DNA of 14,854 nucleotides from assembly GCA_023393825.1 (NCBI GenBank), contig JAEXBW010000034.1:1-14854 (forward strand), given 5' to 3'. The stretch is from Elusimicrobiota bacterium (GTDB lineage: Bacteria > Elusimicrobiota > Elusimicrobia > Elusimicrobiales > Elusimicrobiaceae). Below the pieces are notes generated by a model. That model saw only the letters and a program-made list of their open reading frames with translations. It was not told the DNA's origin and ran no database searches. Of the stretch, positions 5,575 through 12,456 are shown in pieces (the first letter of the stretch is position 1; every line of letters starts with the position of its first letter). A program made the position numbers and the translations under genes.

Positions 5575-6756
5575 ATGGATAATTTAGCTCAAATTCAGGC
5601 ATTTTACAATAAGGACACCTCTTCGCTCCGTCGGAGCTATCAGCCGTTTTATAATCTTAAAATCAATATGATAAGCGCAGGCAGCTATGGCAGCGGGGTA
5701 AGCGAAAGCACAGGCGCGCTTAACACTTATTTTAACGAGCTTGGTTTAAAATCATTTTGGCAGGTTCTTAAAGGGGGGGAGGATTTTTTATCTCTGTCCA
5801 AACATTTGGCTAATTCTTTTTGTTCCATCAACACAAAAGCGAATAAAAGTGATTTGGAAGCTTTTGAAAGGCACTCTTCCGCCTTGCGGATAGATGCGGA
5901 CTGCGATATTCTTTACATCCACGACCACCACGGTCTTATAGCCGCTTCCAAAATAAAAGGCATTAAAAAAATCTACAGATGCCATTTTGACGTTTCCTGC
6001 GCGTCGCAGGATATTTGGGACTTTTTCCGCCCGTATATGGAAAGTTTTGACGCAGTCATTTTTTCCTCCCCGCAATTTCACAAACCGTTAAACGCTAATC
6101 TTTTTTATATTTTGCCGTCAATAAATCCGCTTTCCGTAAAAAACACTTTTGTTCCGCGCCCCGCAGCTTTAGACGTGTTGCAGTCTTTCGGCATACCCGC
6201 AGATAAACCTATCATCTCTCAGGTTTCGCGCTTTGACAGGCTAAAAGACCCTTTTGGCGTAATAGATACTTTTAATATTGTCCGTAAAGAAGCCCCCTGC
6301 CGCCTTATCTTTGCGGGCGGACACGCGCAGGACGACAGCGAATCACGTCAGGTTTACGAAGAGGTTAAGAAAAAGGCCAACGGGGATAAGGATATTTTTA
6401 TCCTTGCCATAGATAAGCAAGATTATAATATAGCCGCCATACAAAGCATAAGCGACGTGATTATCCAAAAATCTTTAAGCGAAAGTTTCGGCCTTGCCAT
6501 TACCGAGGCTCTATGGAAAAATAAACCCGTCGTAGCCAGCGATATCGGCGGTATAAAATTTCAAATAAAAGACGAACAAACAGGACTGCTTTGCAAAGAT
6601 ATTCCCACCTGCGCGCAAGCGGTTTTGCGTCTTCTTAAAGATAAGGCTCTTGCCAAAAAGCTTGGGACAAACGGACACAATTTGGTTAAAGAGGAATTTT
6701 TGATAACCGCGGAATTGCAAAAGCATTTAGAAATCTTTAAAAAAATACTACAATAG
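5575..6756 (+). CDS. GT4 glycosyltransferase, trehalose synthase (TreT)-like
   Basis: This is a retaining GT-B glycosyltransferase. The sequence recalls the TreT/trehalose phosphorylase branch of GT4, in which TreT joins NDP-glucose and glucose to make trehalose. Shared marks are the N-terminal GSGVSESTGALNTYFNELG (39-57) and QVLKGGEDFLSLSKHL (63-78), CHFDVS (136-141), DIWDFFRPYMESFDAVIFS (146-164), ILPSINPLSVKN (179-190), the donor-phosphate site SQVSRFDRLKDP with Arg219 and Lys224 (215-226), VIIQKSLSESFGLAITEAL with the EX7E pair Glu303/Glu311 (295-313), and VVASDIGG (319-326). There is no signal peptide, so it is cytoplasmic. The length of 393 is normal for the family. It diverges from the GH13 gene and is 80 bp upstream of the ATP synthase operon. 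Trehalose itself is an inference; a related glucoside is possible. Confidence 0.82.
   Translation: MDNLAQIQAFYNKDTSSLRRSYQPFYNLKINMISAGSYGSGVSESTGALNTYFNELGLKSFWQVLKGGEDFLSLSKHLANSFCSINTKANKSDLEAFERHSSALRIDADCDILYIHDHHGLIAASKIKGIKKIYRCHFDVSCASQDIWDFFRPYMESFDAVIFSSPQFHKPLNANLFYILPSINPLSVKNTFVPRPAALDVLQSFGIPADKPIISQVSRFDRLKDPFGVIDTFNIVRKEAPCRLIFAGGHAQDDSESRQVYEEVKKKANGDKDIFILAIDKQDYNIAAIQSISDVIIQKSLSESFGLAITEALWKNKPVVASDIGGIKFQIKDEQTGLLCKDIPTCAQAVLRLLKDKALAKKLGTNGHNLVKEEFLITAELQKHLEIFKKILQ
5625..5637 (+). repeat. Small palindrome in the start of the GT4 coding region
   Basis: GCTCC-GTC-GGAGC forms a 5-bp GC-rich stem with a 3-base loop at codons 17-21 of the GT4 gene, in otherwise AT-richer sequence. 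It encodes part of the unconserved N-terminal leader (SLRRS). It could be a small mRNA hairpin near the start or a fragment of a dispersed palindromic repeat; a single copy cannot decide. Confidence 0.3.
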
Positions 6757-6763
6757 AGGTAAC

Positions 6764-6808
6764 CCGCTTTTAAAACAGGTTAACCGCCGTATCCCGCCCC
6801 AAAAGCGG
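6764..6808 (+). repeat. Inverted repeat in the leader of the ATP synthase operon
   Basis: CCGCTTTT (6764-6771) and AAAAGCGG (6801-6808) are perfect 8-base arms separated by 29 bases, within the 80-bp gap between the GT4 gene and the first atp gene. The loop contains the palindrome GGTTAACC (6778-6785). No T-run follows, so it is not a classical terminator of the GT4 gene. It may be a leader hairpin or operator. No clear -35/-10 pair was found in the gap, so the operon promoter is unassigned. Confidence 0.35.
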
Positions 6809-6836
6809 AGATAGGCGTCTGAAAGGTTATTTTTTT

Positions 6837-7055
6837 ATGATACAGAAAGGCGACCACCTTATAATAGCAGGCCTTGGTTTAGAGTTTGCAACGGTTATGT
6901 GTCTTGGCTTTTTCGGGGGCTATTTTTTAGATAAAAAATATCACACAATGCCAATTTTTACCCTTGCTTTAAGTGCTGCCGCCTTTGCTCTGGGCATGTA
7001 TTTAGTTGTTAAAGCGGCAAAACAGGCTGTAAACAAAAACGGTATTAAAAAATGA
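6837..7055 (+). CDS. Small AtpI/AtpZ-type membrane protein of the ATP synthase operon
   Basis: This 72-residue protein has two hydrophobic segments (about 8-31 and 39-59) joined by a short loop with LDKKYHTMP, and a Lys-rich tail. This is the pattern of the ATPase_gene1 family (AtpZ/AtpQ/short AtpI), small proteins encoded first in atp operons and linked to c-ring assembly or cation supply. It contains GGYFLDKK (27-34), a common element of that family. AAAGG lies ten bases before the ATG. Its stop overlaps the atpB start as ATGA. The exact sub-family is uncertain, so no symbol is given. Confidence 0.8.
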   Translation: MIQKGDHLIIAGLGLEFATVMCLGFFGGYFLDKKYHTMPIFTLALSAAAFALGMYLVVKAAKQAVNKNGIKK

Positions 7056-7798
7056 TAGAAGAACTTTTATCCCACCATATACTGGACCACAGTTTCCACG
7101 TCTCTTTTTTAGGCGCGCATCTTCCGATAACGGCGCATTCTGTCTTTATGTTCGCCTTAAGCATCTTCCTGTTGATTTTTCTGCCTTGGGTCGTCTGCCG
7201 TAAGGGCGGGCTTATCAAAACGGCTGTTGAGGGTTTTGTCCTCTTCGTCCGTGACGAAATTGTCCTTCCCAATCTGGGACACGAAGGCCATAAACTTGTT
7301 CCGTTTTTCTGCACGCTTTTTATCTTTCTTCTGCTTGCCAATTATATAGGTTTAGTCCCCGGTACGCGCACAATTACCGCCAATATTTCTATAACGGCGG
7401 GCATGGCTTTGGTAAGCTTTTTTCTTATAGTAGGTTTGAGTATAAAAGAAAACGGATTTTTCGGCTTTTTTAAAACTTTTATCCCAGGCGGCGTTCCCGC
7501 TTGGCTTGTTCCGCTTTTATTCCCTTTAGAAATTATCAGCCTTGCCATAAGAATTTTTGTACTCGCCGTCCGTCTTTTTGCCAATATGGCGGCAGGGCAT
7601 ATAGTGCTTATCGGCTTATTTTCTTTTATCTTTATCTTGGGCGAACGCAGCCTTATTGCGGGCTATGGTTCCGCCGTCCCCGTTTTGGGTATGACGCTTT
7701 TTGTAAGTATTTTAGAATTACTTGTAGCCGCGATACAGGCCTATGTTTTTACATTACTTACGGCCATCTTCGCAGGGCTGCAAATGCACGCACATTAA
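7052..7798 (+). CDS. atpB: ATP synthase Fo subunit a
   Basis: Subunit a is the stator channel protein that passes ions to and from the c ring. The 248-residue polytopic protein has hydrophobic segments at about 32-49, 83-103, 113-131, 150-170, 177-197 and 205-240. The essential stator Arg is Arg174 in LAVRLFANMAAGH (171-183). Glu160 (FPLEIISL), Glu222 (SILELLV) and Gln229 (AIQAYVF) fall at the usual polar positions of the half-channels, and ANYIGLVPG at 96-104 is the usual early loop. The start overlaps the previous stop by four bases (ATGA), implying coupled translation. It is complete and normal in length. Confidence 0.96.
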   Translation: MIEELLSHHILDHSFHVSFLGAHLPITAHSVFMFALSIFLLIFLPWVVCRKGGLIKTAVEGFVLFVRDEIVLPNLGHEGHKLVPFFCTLFIFLLLANYIGLVPGTRTITANISITAGMALVSFFLIVGLSIKENGFFGFFKTFIPGGVPAWLVPLLFPLEIISLAIRIFVLAVRLFANMAAGHIVLIGLFSFIFILGERSLIAGYGSAVPVLGMTLFVSILELLVAAIQAYVFTLLTAIFAGLQMHAH

Positions 7799-7801
7799 TA
7801 C

Positions 7802-7807
7802 AGGAGG
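7802..7807 (+). promoter_or_regulatory. Strong Shine-Dalgarno of atpE
   Basis: A perfect AGGAGG lies eight bases before the atpE start. It is the best ribosome-binding site in the atp operon; neighbours have AAAGG or overlapping starts. This fits the need for many c subunits per complex, which other bacteria meet with an enhanced atpE translation start. Confidence 0.65.
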
Positions 7808-7815
7808 AGTAAACT

Positions 7816-8040
7816 ATGGAACTTGAAGTTCTTAAATATGTCGCAGCAGGTATCGGCGCGGGATTATCAGTAATCGGCGCAGCCATCGGTATCGGCAAAA
7901 TCGGCGCCGCTTCTTTAGAAGCTACCGCCCGCCAGCCCGAAATGGCAGGCACAGCCAGAATCACAATGATTATCGCGGCAGCTTTGGTGGAAGGCGCAAC
8001 CTTCTTCGCCCTTGTTATCTGCCTTATGATGACTTTATAA
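7816..8040 (+). CDS. atpE: ATP synthase Fo subunit c, probably proton-type
   Basis: This 74-residue hairpin protein forms the rotor ring. Helix 1 carries the Gly-rich packing motif (about 12-27), the polar loop is ARQPE (38-42), and helix 2 carries the ion-binding Glu59 in LVEGATFFALV. Compared with the sodium-type ring of Ilyobacter, the Gln ligand of helix 1 is replaced by Ile26, the Ser after the carboxylate by Gly60, the next Thr by Ala61, and the Tyr by Phe64. The sodium ligands are therefore absent and proton coupling is inferred. The repeat of Gly in helix 1 bears on ring size, which I cannot deduce. Confidence 0.95.
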   Translation: MELEVLKYVAAGIGAGLSVIGAAIGIGKIGAASLEATARQPEMAGTARITMIIAAALVEGATFFALVICLMMTL

Positions 8041-8060
8041 ACTAAACCGTAAAGGAAAGT

Positions 8061-8555
8061 ATGGACGCATTATTAAAACCCGATACAGGGTTAATGTTTT
8101 GGACCATAGTCAACTTTCTTATACTTGCTTTTCTGCTTGCAAAATTTGCGTGGAAGCCTCTTTTAAAATCCCTTAAAGAAAGGGAAGATAAAATAGCAAA
8201 TGATGTCGCTTCCGCCCAGCAGGCCAGAAACGAGGCCCAAAGAATCCAAAAGGAACTTGAAGCCCGTCTGGAAAGCATAGCAAAAGAAAGTTCGGCTAAA
8301 CTCAAAGAAGCCGCCGCCTTAGGAGCCAAGGAAAGGGAAGCTATCCTTTCTGCCGCCAAAGCGGAGGCCCATACTCTTATCAACCAAGCCCGCGCAGAAA
8401 TTGAAGCGCAGACGGAAAAAGCAGTAGAAGCCGTAAAGAAAGAAGTTATTAACACAACCATGCTGGCGGTTAAAAAGGTTATCGCTAAAGAAGCCGATGC
8501 CCAAACCAATGCCAAACTGGTGGAAGATCTGTTAAAGGACATTAAGGTTAAATGA
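8061..8555 (+). CDS. atpF: ATP synthase Fo subunit b
   Basis: Subunit b is the peripheral stalk subunit that links subunit a to F1. The 164-residue protein has one N-terminal membrane segment (about 11-30, GLMFWTIVNFLILAFLLAKF), then the usual WKPLLKSLKERED, and a long charged, Ala-rich coiled coil to about residue 140. Only one b gene is present, so a b2 homodimer is likely instead of the b/b' pair of cyanobacteria and alphaproteobacteria. AAGGA lies four bases before the ATG, and its stop overlaps the atpH start by four bases (ATGA). Confidence 0.95.
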   Translation: MDALLKPDTGLMFWTIVNFLILAFLLAKFAWKPLLKSLKEREDKIANDVASAQQARNEAQRIQKELEARLESIAKESSAKLKEAAALGAKEREAILSAAKAEAHTLINQARAEIEAQTEKAVEAVKKEVINTTMLAVKKVIAKEADAQTNAKLVEDLLKDIKVK

Positions 8556-9079
8556 AGACCAACACACTCCTCTTAGCCAAAAGATATGCCGCCGCTTACG
8601 ACGCTCTTGCAAAAGACGCCAAAGAGGCGCAGGTAAATCTTGCCGCCTACAACAAAGCTCTTGAAGATTTGGAAGGCGCAAAAGCATATATAAACAATCC
8701 GTGTCTGCCTTTTAAGGTAAAAGCGGATATATTGGCTAAGGTTTTGGAAGACGGCAAAGCGGCATCTCTTATAAAGCTGCTTGTGTCGGCAAAAAGGTTT
8801 TATTTGGCTCAGGCGGTTTCTTTGCAGATAAGCGAGTTAATAGATAAAAGGCTTGGTTTGCAAAGAGTAAGCGTAATATCAGCCGCTCCAGTTAACGATA
8901 CCTCCCGCGCCGCCCTAAGCAGCGCTTTGGAGCAGTATTTTAACAGTAAAGTAGCGGTTACATTTACGCAGGACGAAAACCTCCTCGCGGGGGTAGTTGT
9001 GTGCCGCGGCGATTTACGCATAGACGGCAGCGCGGCAGGCCGCATAGAGCAACTTACTAAAAATTTAACAGAAAGGTAA
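8552..9079 (+). CDS. atpH: ATP synthase F1 subunit delta
   Basis: Delta (OSCP in mitochondria) joins the peripheral stalk to the top of the alpha3beta3 head. The 175-residue protein has the usual N-terminal helical domain beginning LLLAKRYAAAYDALAK (6-21) and the C-terminal signature ENLLAGVVVCRGDLRIDGS (142-160) followed by GRIEQLTK. The start overlaps the end of atpF by four bases. This is the most divergent class of F1 subunit in any genome, but motif, length and position agree. Confidence 0.94.
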   Translation: MKTNTLLLAKRYAAAYDALAKDAKEAQVNLAAYNKALEDLEGAKAYINNPCLPFKVKADILAKVLEDGKAASLIKLLVSAKRFYLAQAVSLQISELIDKRLGLQRVSVISAAPVNDTSRAALSSALEQYFNSKVAVTFTQDENLLAGVVVCRGDLRIDGSAAGRIEQLTKNLTER

Positions 9080-9086
9080 AAAGAAT

Positions 9087-10607
9087 ATGGGTATCAGACC
9101 TGATGAGATAACCTCAATCATTAAGAACAAAATAGAAAACTTTGTACCTCAGGCACAGACGGACGAGGTCGGCACCGTAATCAGCGTTGGCGACGGCATA
9201 GCCAGAATTTACGGCCTTAACAATGCCGTTGCAGGGGAACTTTTAGATTTTCCAAACGGCCTTAAAGGCTTGGTATTAAATTTGGAATACGACAATATCG
9301 GCTGCGTGCTTATGGGGTCCGATACGGAAATTAAAGAAGGCGACAGCGTAAAACGTACGGGCAAAGTTATCAGCATACCCGTAGGGGAAGAACTTTTAGG
9401 CCGCGTGGTTGACCCGCTGGGCAATCCCTTAGACGGCAAAGGTTCTATTAAAACCACCCAAACCCGCCCTATGGAAATGGTCGCCCCCGGCGTTGTAGAA
9501 CGCCAACCCGTAGTCCAGCCTCTTCAGACAGGCATTAAAGCCATTGACGCAATGGTGCCTATAGGCAAAGGACAAAGAGAACTTATCATCGGCGACCGCC
9601 AAACAGGCAAAACAGCCATAGCTTTAGATACAATTATCAACCAAAAACAGCAGGGCGAAGGCGTAGTTTGTATTTATGTCGCCATCGGCCAAAAACAAAG
9701 CACGGTTGCGCAGGTTGTGCAAACTTTAACGGATTTCGGCGCAATGCCTTATACCATAGTGGTAGCGGCAACGGCCTCCTCCCCCGCTTCCTTGCAATAT
9801 GCCGCGCCTTATGCGGGCTGCGCAATGGGCGAATATTTTATGTGGAAGGGTAAAGACGTACTTATTATTTACGACGACCTTTCCAAACACGCGCAAGCTT
9901 ACAGACAAATGTCCCTCTTGCTCCGCCGCCCCCCGGGCCGCGAAGCTTACCCCGGCGACGTTTTTTACTTGCACTCCAGACTTTTGGAACGCGCCTGCAA
10001 ACTTAGCGAAAAGAACGGCGGCGGCTCTTTAACCGCTTTGCCTATTATTGAAACGCAGGCTAATGATATTTCCGCCTATATTCCTACTAACGTTATTTCC
10101 ATTACCGACGGGCAGATTTATCTTGACGCAAATATCTTCCGCTCGGGTATGAAGCCCGCCATCGACGTCGGCTTTTCAGTATCGCGCGTCGGCGGTTCCG
10201 CCCAAAAGAAGGCAATGCGTAAAGTTGCGGGTACATTAAGAATTGACTTGGCGCAGTTTCAGGAACTTGAAGCTTTTGCGCAATTCGGTTCGGAATTAGA
10301 TAAAGAATCACAGGCGCAAATTGCCCGCGGGCAGAGAATGAAAGAACTTTTAAAACAGCCGCAATATAAACCTATGCTCGTGCAGGAACAAGTACTTGTT
10401 CTTTTTGCGGGTACCAAGGGTTATGTTGACGGCATTGCCGTAAATAAAGTTCTTGAATATCAAAACGAACTTCTTTCCTTCGCCAGAACAAAATATCCGC
10501 AAGTGCTTGAAGCTATCGCGAAAGAAAAAGTACTTTCCGCCGAAACGGAACAAAAAATCACCGCGCTATTAGAAGAATTTAAACCTATGTTTAAGGAGAA
10601 TAAATAA
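9087..10607 (+). CDS. atpA: ATP synthase F1 subunit alpha
   Basis: Alpha is the regulatory nucleotide-binding subunit of the F1 head. The 506-residue protein has the N-terminal beta-barrel, Walker A GDRQTGKT at 169-176, Walker B around VLIIYDDLSKHA (258-269), the PPGREAYPGDVFYLHSRLLE stretch (282-301), and the family signature with the arginine finger Arg367 in SVSRVGGSAQ (364-373), which completes the catalytic site on beta. AAAGG precedes the ATG. The final codons contain AAGGAG (10593-10598), which serves the next gene, hldD, whose ATG follows the atpA stop with no gap. In most bacteria atpG follows directly, so the downstream neighbour is unusual. Confidence 0.98.
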   Translation: MGIRPDEITSIIKNKIENFVPQAQTDEVGTVISVGDGIARIYGLNNAVAGELLDFPNGLKGLVLNLEYDNIGCVLMGSDTEIKEGDSVKRTGKVISIPVGEELLGRVVDPLGNPLDGKGSIKTTQTRPMEMVAPGVVERQPVVQPLQTGIKAIDAMVPIGKGQRELIIGDRQTGKTAIALDTIINQKQQGEGVVCIYVAIGQKQSTVAQVVQTLTDFGAMPYTIVVAATASSPASLQYAAPYAGCAMGEYFMWKGKDVLIIYDDLSKHAQAYRQMSLLLRRPPGREAYPGDVFYLHSRLLERACKLSEKNGGGSLTALPIIETQANDISAYIPTNVISITDGQIYLDANIFRSGMKPAIDVGFSVSRVGGSAQKKAMRKVAGTLRIDLAQFQELEAFAQFGSELDKESQAQIARGQRMKELLKQPQYKPMLVQEQVLVLFAGTKGYVDGIAVNKVLEYQNELLSFARTKYPQVLEAIAKEKVLSAETEQKITALLEEFKPMFKENK

Positions 10608-11531
10608 ATGCCCCAGAAAAAATATTTAATAACCGGCGGAGCCGGCTTTATAGGCAGCAACTTGGCCTTTGAATTACAAAATCAAGGACACAGCGTTACA
10701 ATAGTTGATAATTTTTCCACGGGACATTTTAAAAATCTTATTGGTTTTAAGGGCGATGTCGTAGCCGCCGATGTTTTTGAAGATATGATTGGCGACGATT
10801 ATTTTGACGCTATCTTCCACGAAGCCGCCATAACGGATACCAACATTCACGACCAAAAACTTATGATGCAGATGAATGTGGAAGCCTTCAAAAACATATT
10901 AATGTACGCTGCGGAAAACGAAATTAAGAGAGTTGTTTATGCCTCTTCCGCCGCCACTTACGGTAACGGCGCTTGCCCTATGAATGTAGCGCAGGTTCCC
11001 GCGCCGGAAAATATTTACGGCTTTTCCAAAGCCATTATGGACAATGTCGCGCGCGAATTTGCAAGCGAAAATCAGGATATGACAATCGTCGGCCTCCGCT
11101 ATTTTAACGTCTATGGCCCGGGTGAATATTTTAAAGGCAAAACATCAAGCATGATGTACCAGCTTTATCACCAGATGAAAGCGGGCAACAGACCCAAAAT
11201 ATTCCGCGCAGGCGAACAGGAAAGAGATTTCGTCTACATTAAAGATATTGTTAAAGCCAATCTTTGCGCCTTAACGGCAAAAGAAAGCTGCGTAGTAAAC
11301 GCAGGCAGCGGCAAGGCCCGCAATTTTAACGATGTCGTTAAATGCTTAAACAATGAACTCGGCACCAATCTTCCGCCCGAATATATAGAAAATCCCTACA
11401 GCTTCTACCAGATGAAGACCGAAGCTGACATAGCTTATTCCACGGAAAAAATCGGTTATACGCCCGACTATACTTTAGAAGCAGGCATAGCCGATTACGT
11501 TAAAGTTTTGGAAGCCAGAAACGCAAAATAA
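10608..11531 (+). CDS. hldD: ADP-glyceromanno-heptose 6-epimerase-like NAD(P)-dependent epimerase (HldD/RfaD), inside the atp operon
   Basis: This extended short-chain dehydrogenase family epimerase most resembles HldD, which converts ADP-D-glycero-D-manno-heptose to the L-glycero form for LPS inner core. It has the Rossmann motif TGGAGFIG (9-16), VDN after strand 2 (33-35), FHEAAITDT (70-78), YASSAATYG with Ser114 (111-119), the catalytic YGFSK with Tyr137 and Lys141, RYFNVYGPGEYFKGKTSSMM (164-183), FRAGEQERDFVYIKDIV (199-215), NAGSGKARNF (231-240) and YQMKTEADI (267-275). E. coli HldD has matching RYFNVYGPREGHKG, RDFVYVGDV and YQAFTQADL blocks. A UDP-sugar 4-epimerase is a less likely reading. 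It starts zero bases after atpA with its Shine-Dalgarno inside atpA, and atpG follows after 13 bases, so it is cotranscribed with ATP synthase. Confidence 0.8.
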   Translation: MPQKKYLITGGAGFIGSNLAFELQNQGHSVTIVDNFSTGHFKNLIGFKGDVVAADVFEDMIGDDYFDAIFHEAAITDTNIHDQKLMMQMNVEAFKNILMYAAENEIKRVVYASSAATYGNGACPMNVAQVPAPENIYGFSKAIMDNVAREFASENQDMTIVGLRYFNVYGPGEYFKGKTSSMMYQLYHQMKAGNRPKIFRAGEQERDFVYIKDIVKANLCALTAKESCVVNAGSGKARNFNDVVKCLNNELGTNLPPEYIENPYSFYQMKTEADIAYSTEKIGYTPDYTLEAGIADYVKVLEARNAK

Positions 11532-11544
11532 ATAAAGGTTTTAT

Positions 11545-12444
11545 ATGGAATCATTACGCGACATCAGGCAGGAAGTTAAAGCAATCAAATCAACAAGGCA
11601 GATAATGCTTACGATGAAGATGATTTCTTCCGCCCGCATAAAAAAAGCCCAACACCAAATGGAAGAGGGCAGACCTTTTGCGCAAAAAATGGCTGTTATG
11701 ATAGACAATCTGCGTAAGGATATACAAGACCCGCAAAGCGCAATCCGCAACAGCACGGCATATCGCTTTTTTGATAATTCCGCCGCGGATAAAAATGCCG
11801 TCGGCCTGCTTTTGATAACGGCAGATAAAGGCCTGTGCGGCGCGTTTAACGCCGTAGCTTTAAGGGAAACTTTAAAGTGGATTCGCGATAATGAAGATAA
11901 GGAAAAATATGTTTTTGTAGTCGGCAAAAAAGGCCGCGATTTTCTGCGCCGTCTTAAACTGCCTCGTCTTACGGTAATAGGCGAACTTATCGGCATCTTC
12001 CCGCGTGCGGGCTATGTCCACGCGACAATGATAAAAGACACCTTTGTTAAAATAGCGCAGGAAAAGAACATAAGCACCGTGGACGTTATTTATAATAACT
12101 TCAAGTCAATGGCGTCGCAAACGCTTATGAACAAAAGATTTTTACCGTTTAATTTTGAAGAAATCGCAGGCGAGGAAGACCTTTCAGACTTTGTTTTTGA
12201 ACCCGATATGCTTGAAATCTTTTTAACCCTGCTCCCGCGTTATTTAAGCGCTGCGGTTTACAGGTTTTTACTGGAATCTCAGGCGGCGGAACTTGCCGCG
12301 CGTATGAACGCTATGGAGTCGGCAAGCAAAAACGCAAGCGATATAGTGTCTGCCTTAAGCGTAAAATTAAATAAGGTCAGACAGGCAAGCATTACCAACG
12401 AAATTAACGAAATTGTCAGCGGCGCTAATGCGCTTAATAATTAA
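11545..12444 (+). CDS. atpG: ATP synthase F1 subunit gamma
   Basis: Gamma is the rotating central shaft. The 299-residue protein has the N-terminal helix SLRDIRQEVKAIKSTRQIM followed by LTMKMISSARIKKAQ (about 3-36) and the matching C-terminal helix with AELAARMNAMESASKNASD (about 250-268) and KVRQASITNEINEIVSGA (about 278-295). The N-terminal block departs from the common KNTxxITKAMKMVAAAK wording (here KSTRQIMLTMKMISSAR), but the pattern is intact. LLLITADKGLCGAFN is the usual beta-strand block. AAAGG lies six bases before the ATG. It is separated from atpA by hldD. Confidence 0.96.
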   Translation: MESLRDIRQEVKAIKSTRQIMLTMKMISSARIKKAQHQMEEGRPFAQKMAVMIDNLRKDIQDPQSAIRNSTAYRFFDNSAADKNAVGLLLITADKGLCGAFNAVALRETLKWIRDNEDKEKYVFVVGKKGRDFLRRLKLPRLTVIGELIGIFPRAGYVHATMIKDTFVKIAQEKNISTVDVIYNNFKSMASQTLMNKRFLPFNFEEIAGEEDLSDFVFEPDMLEIFLTLLPRYLSAAVYRFLLESQAAELAARMNAMESASKNASDIVSALSVKLNKVRQASITNEINEIVSGANALNN

Positions 12445-12456
12445 AAGGAAACACCT

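Noticed and set aside
7342..7584. Minus-strand ORFs opposite atpB (also 7045-7341) and opposite atpG (11541-11996)
   Set aside because: These are shadows of well-supported subunit genes, with no motifs or ribosome-binding sites of their own.
8042..8542. 166-residue ORF on the minus strand opposite atpF
   Set aside because: It is an antisense shadow of atpF: Ser/Ala-rich composition comes from the reverse complement of the coiled-coil codons, and the plus frame has clear family motifs.
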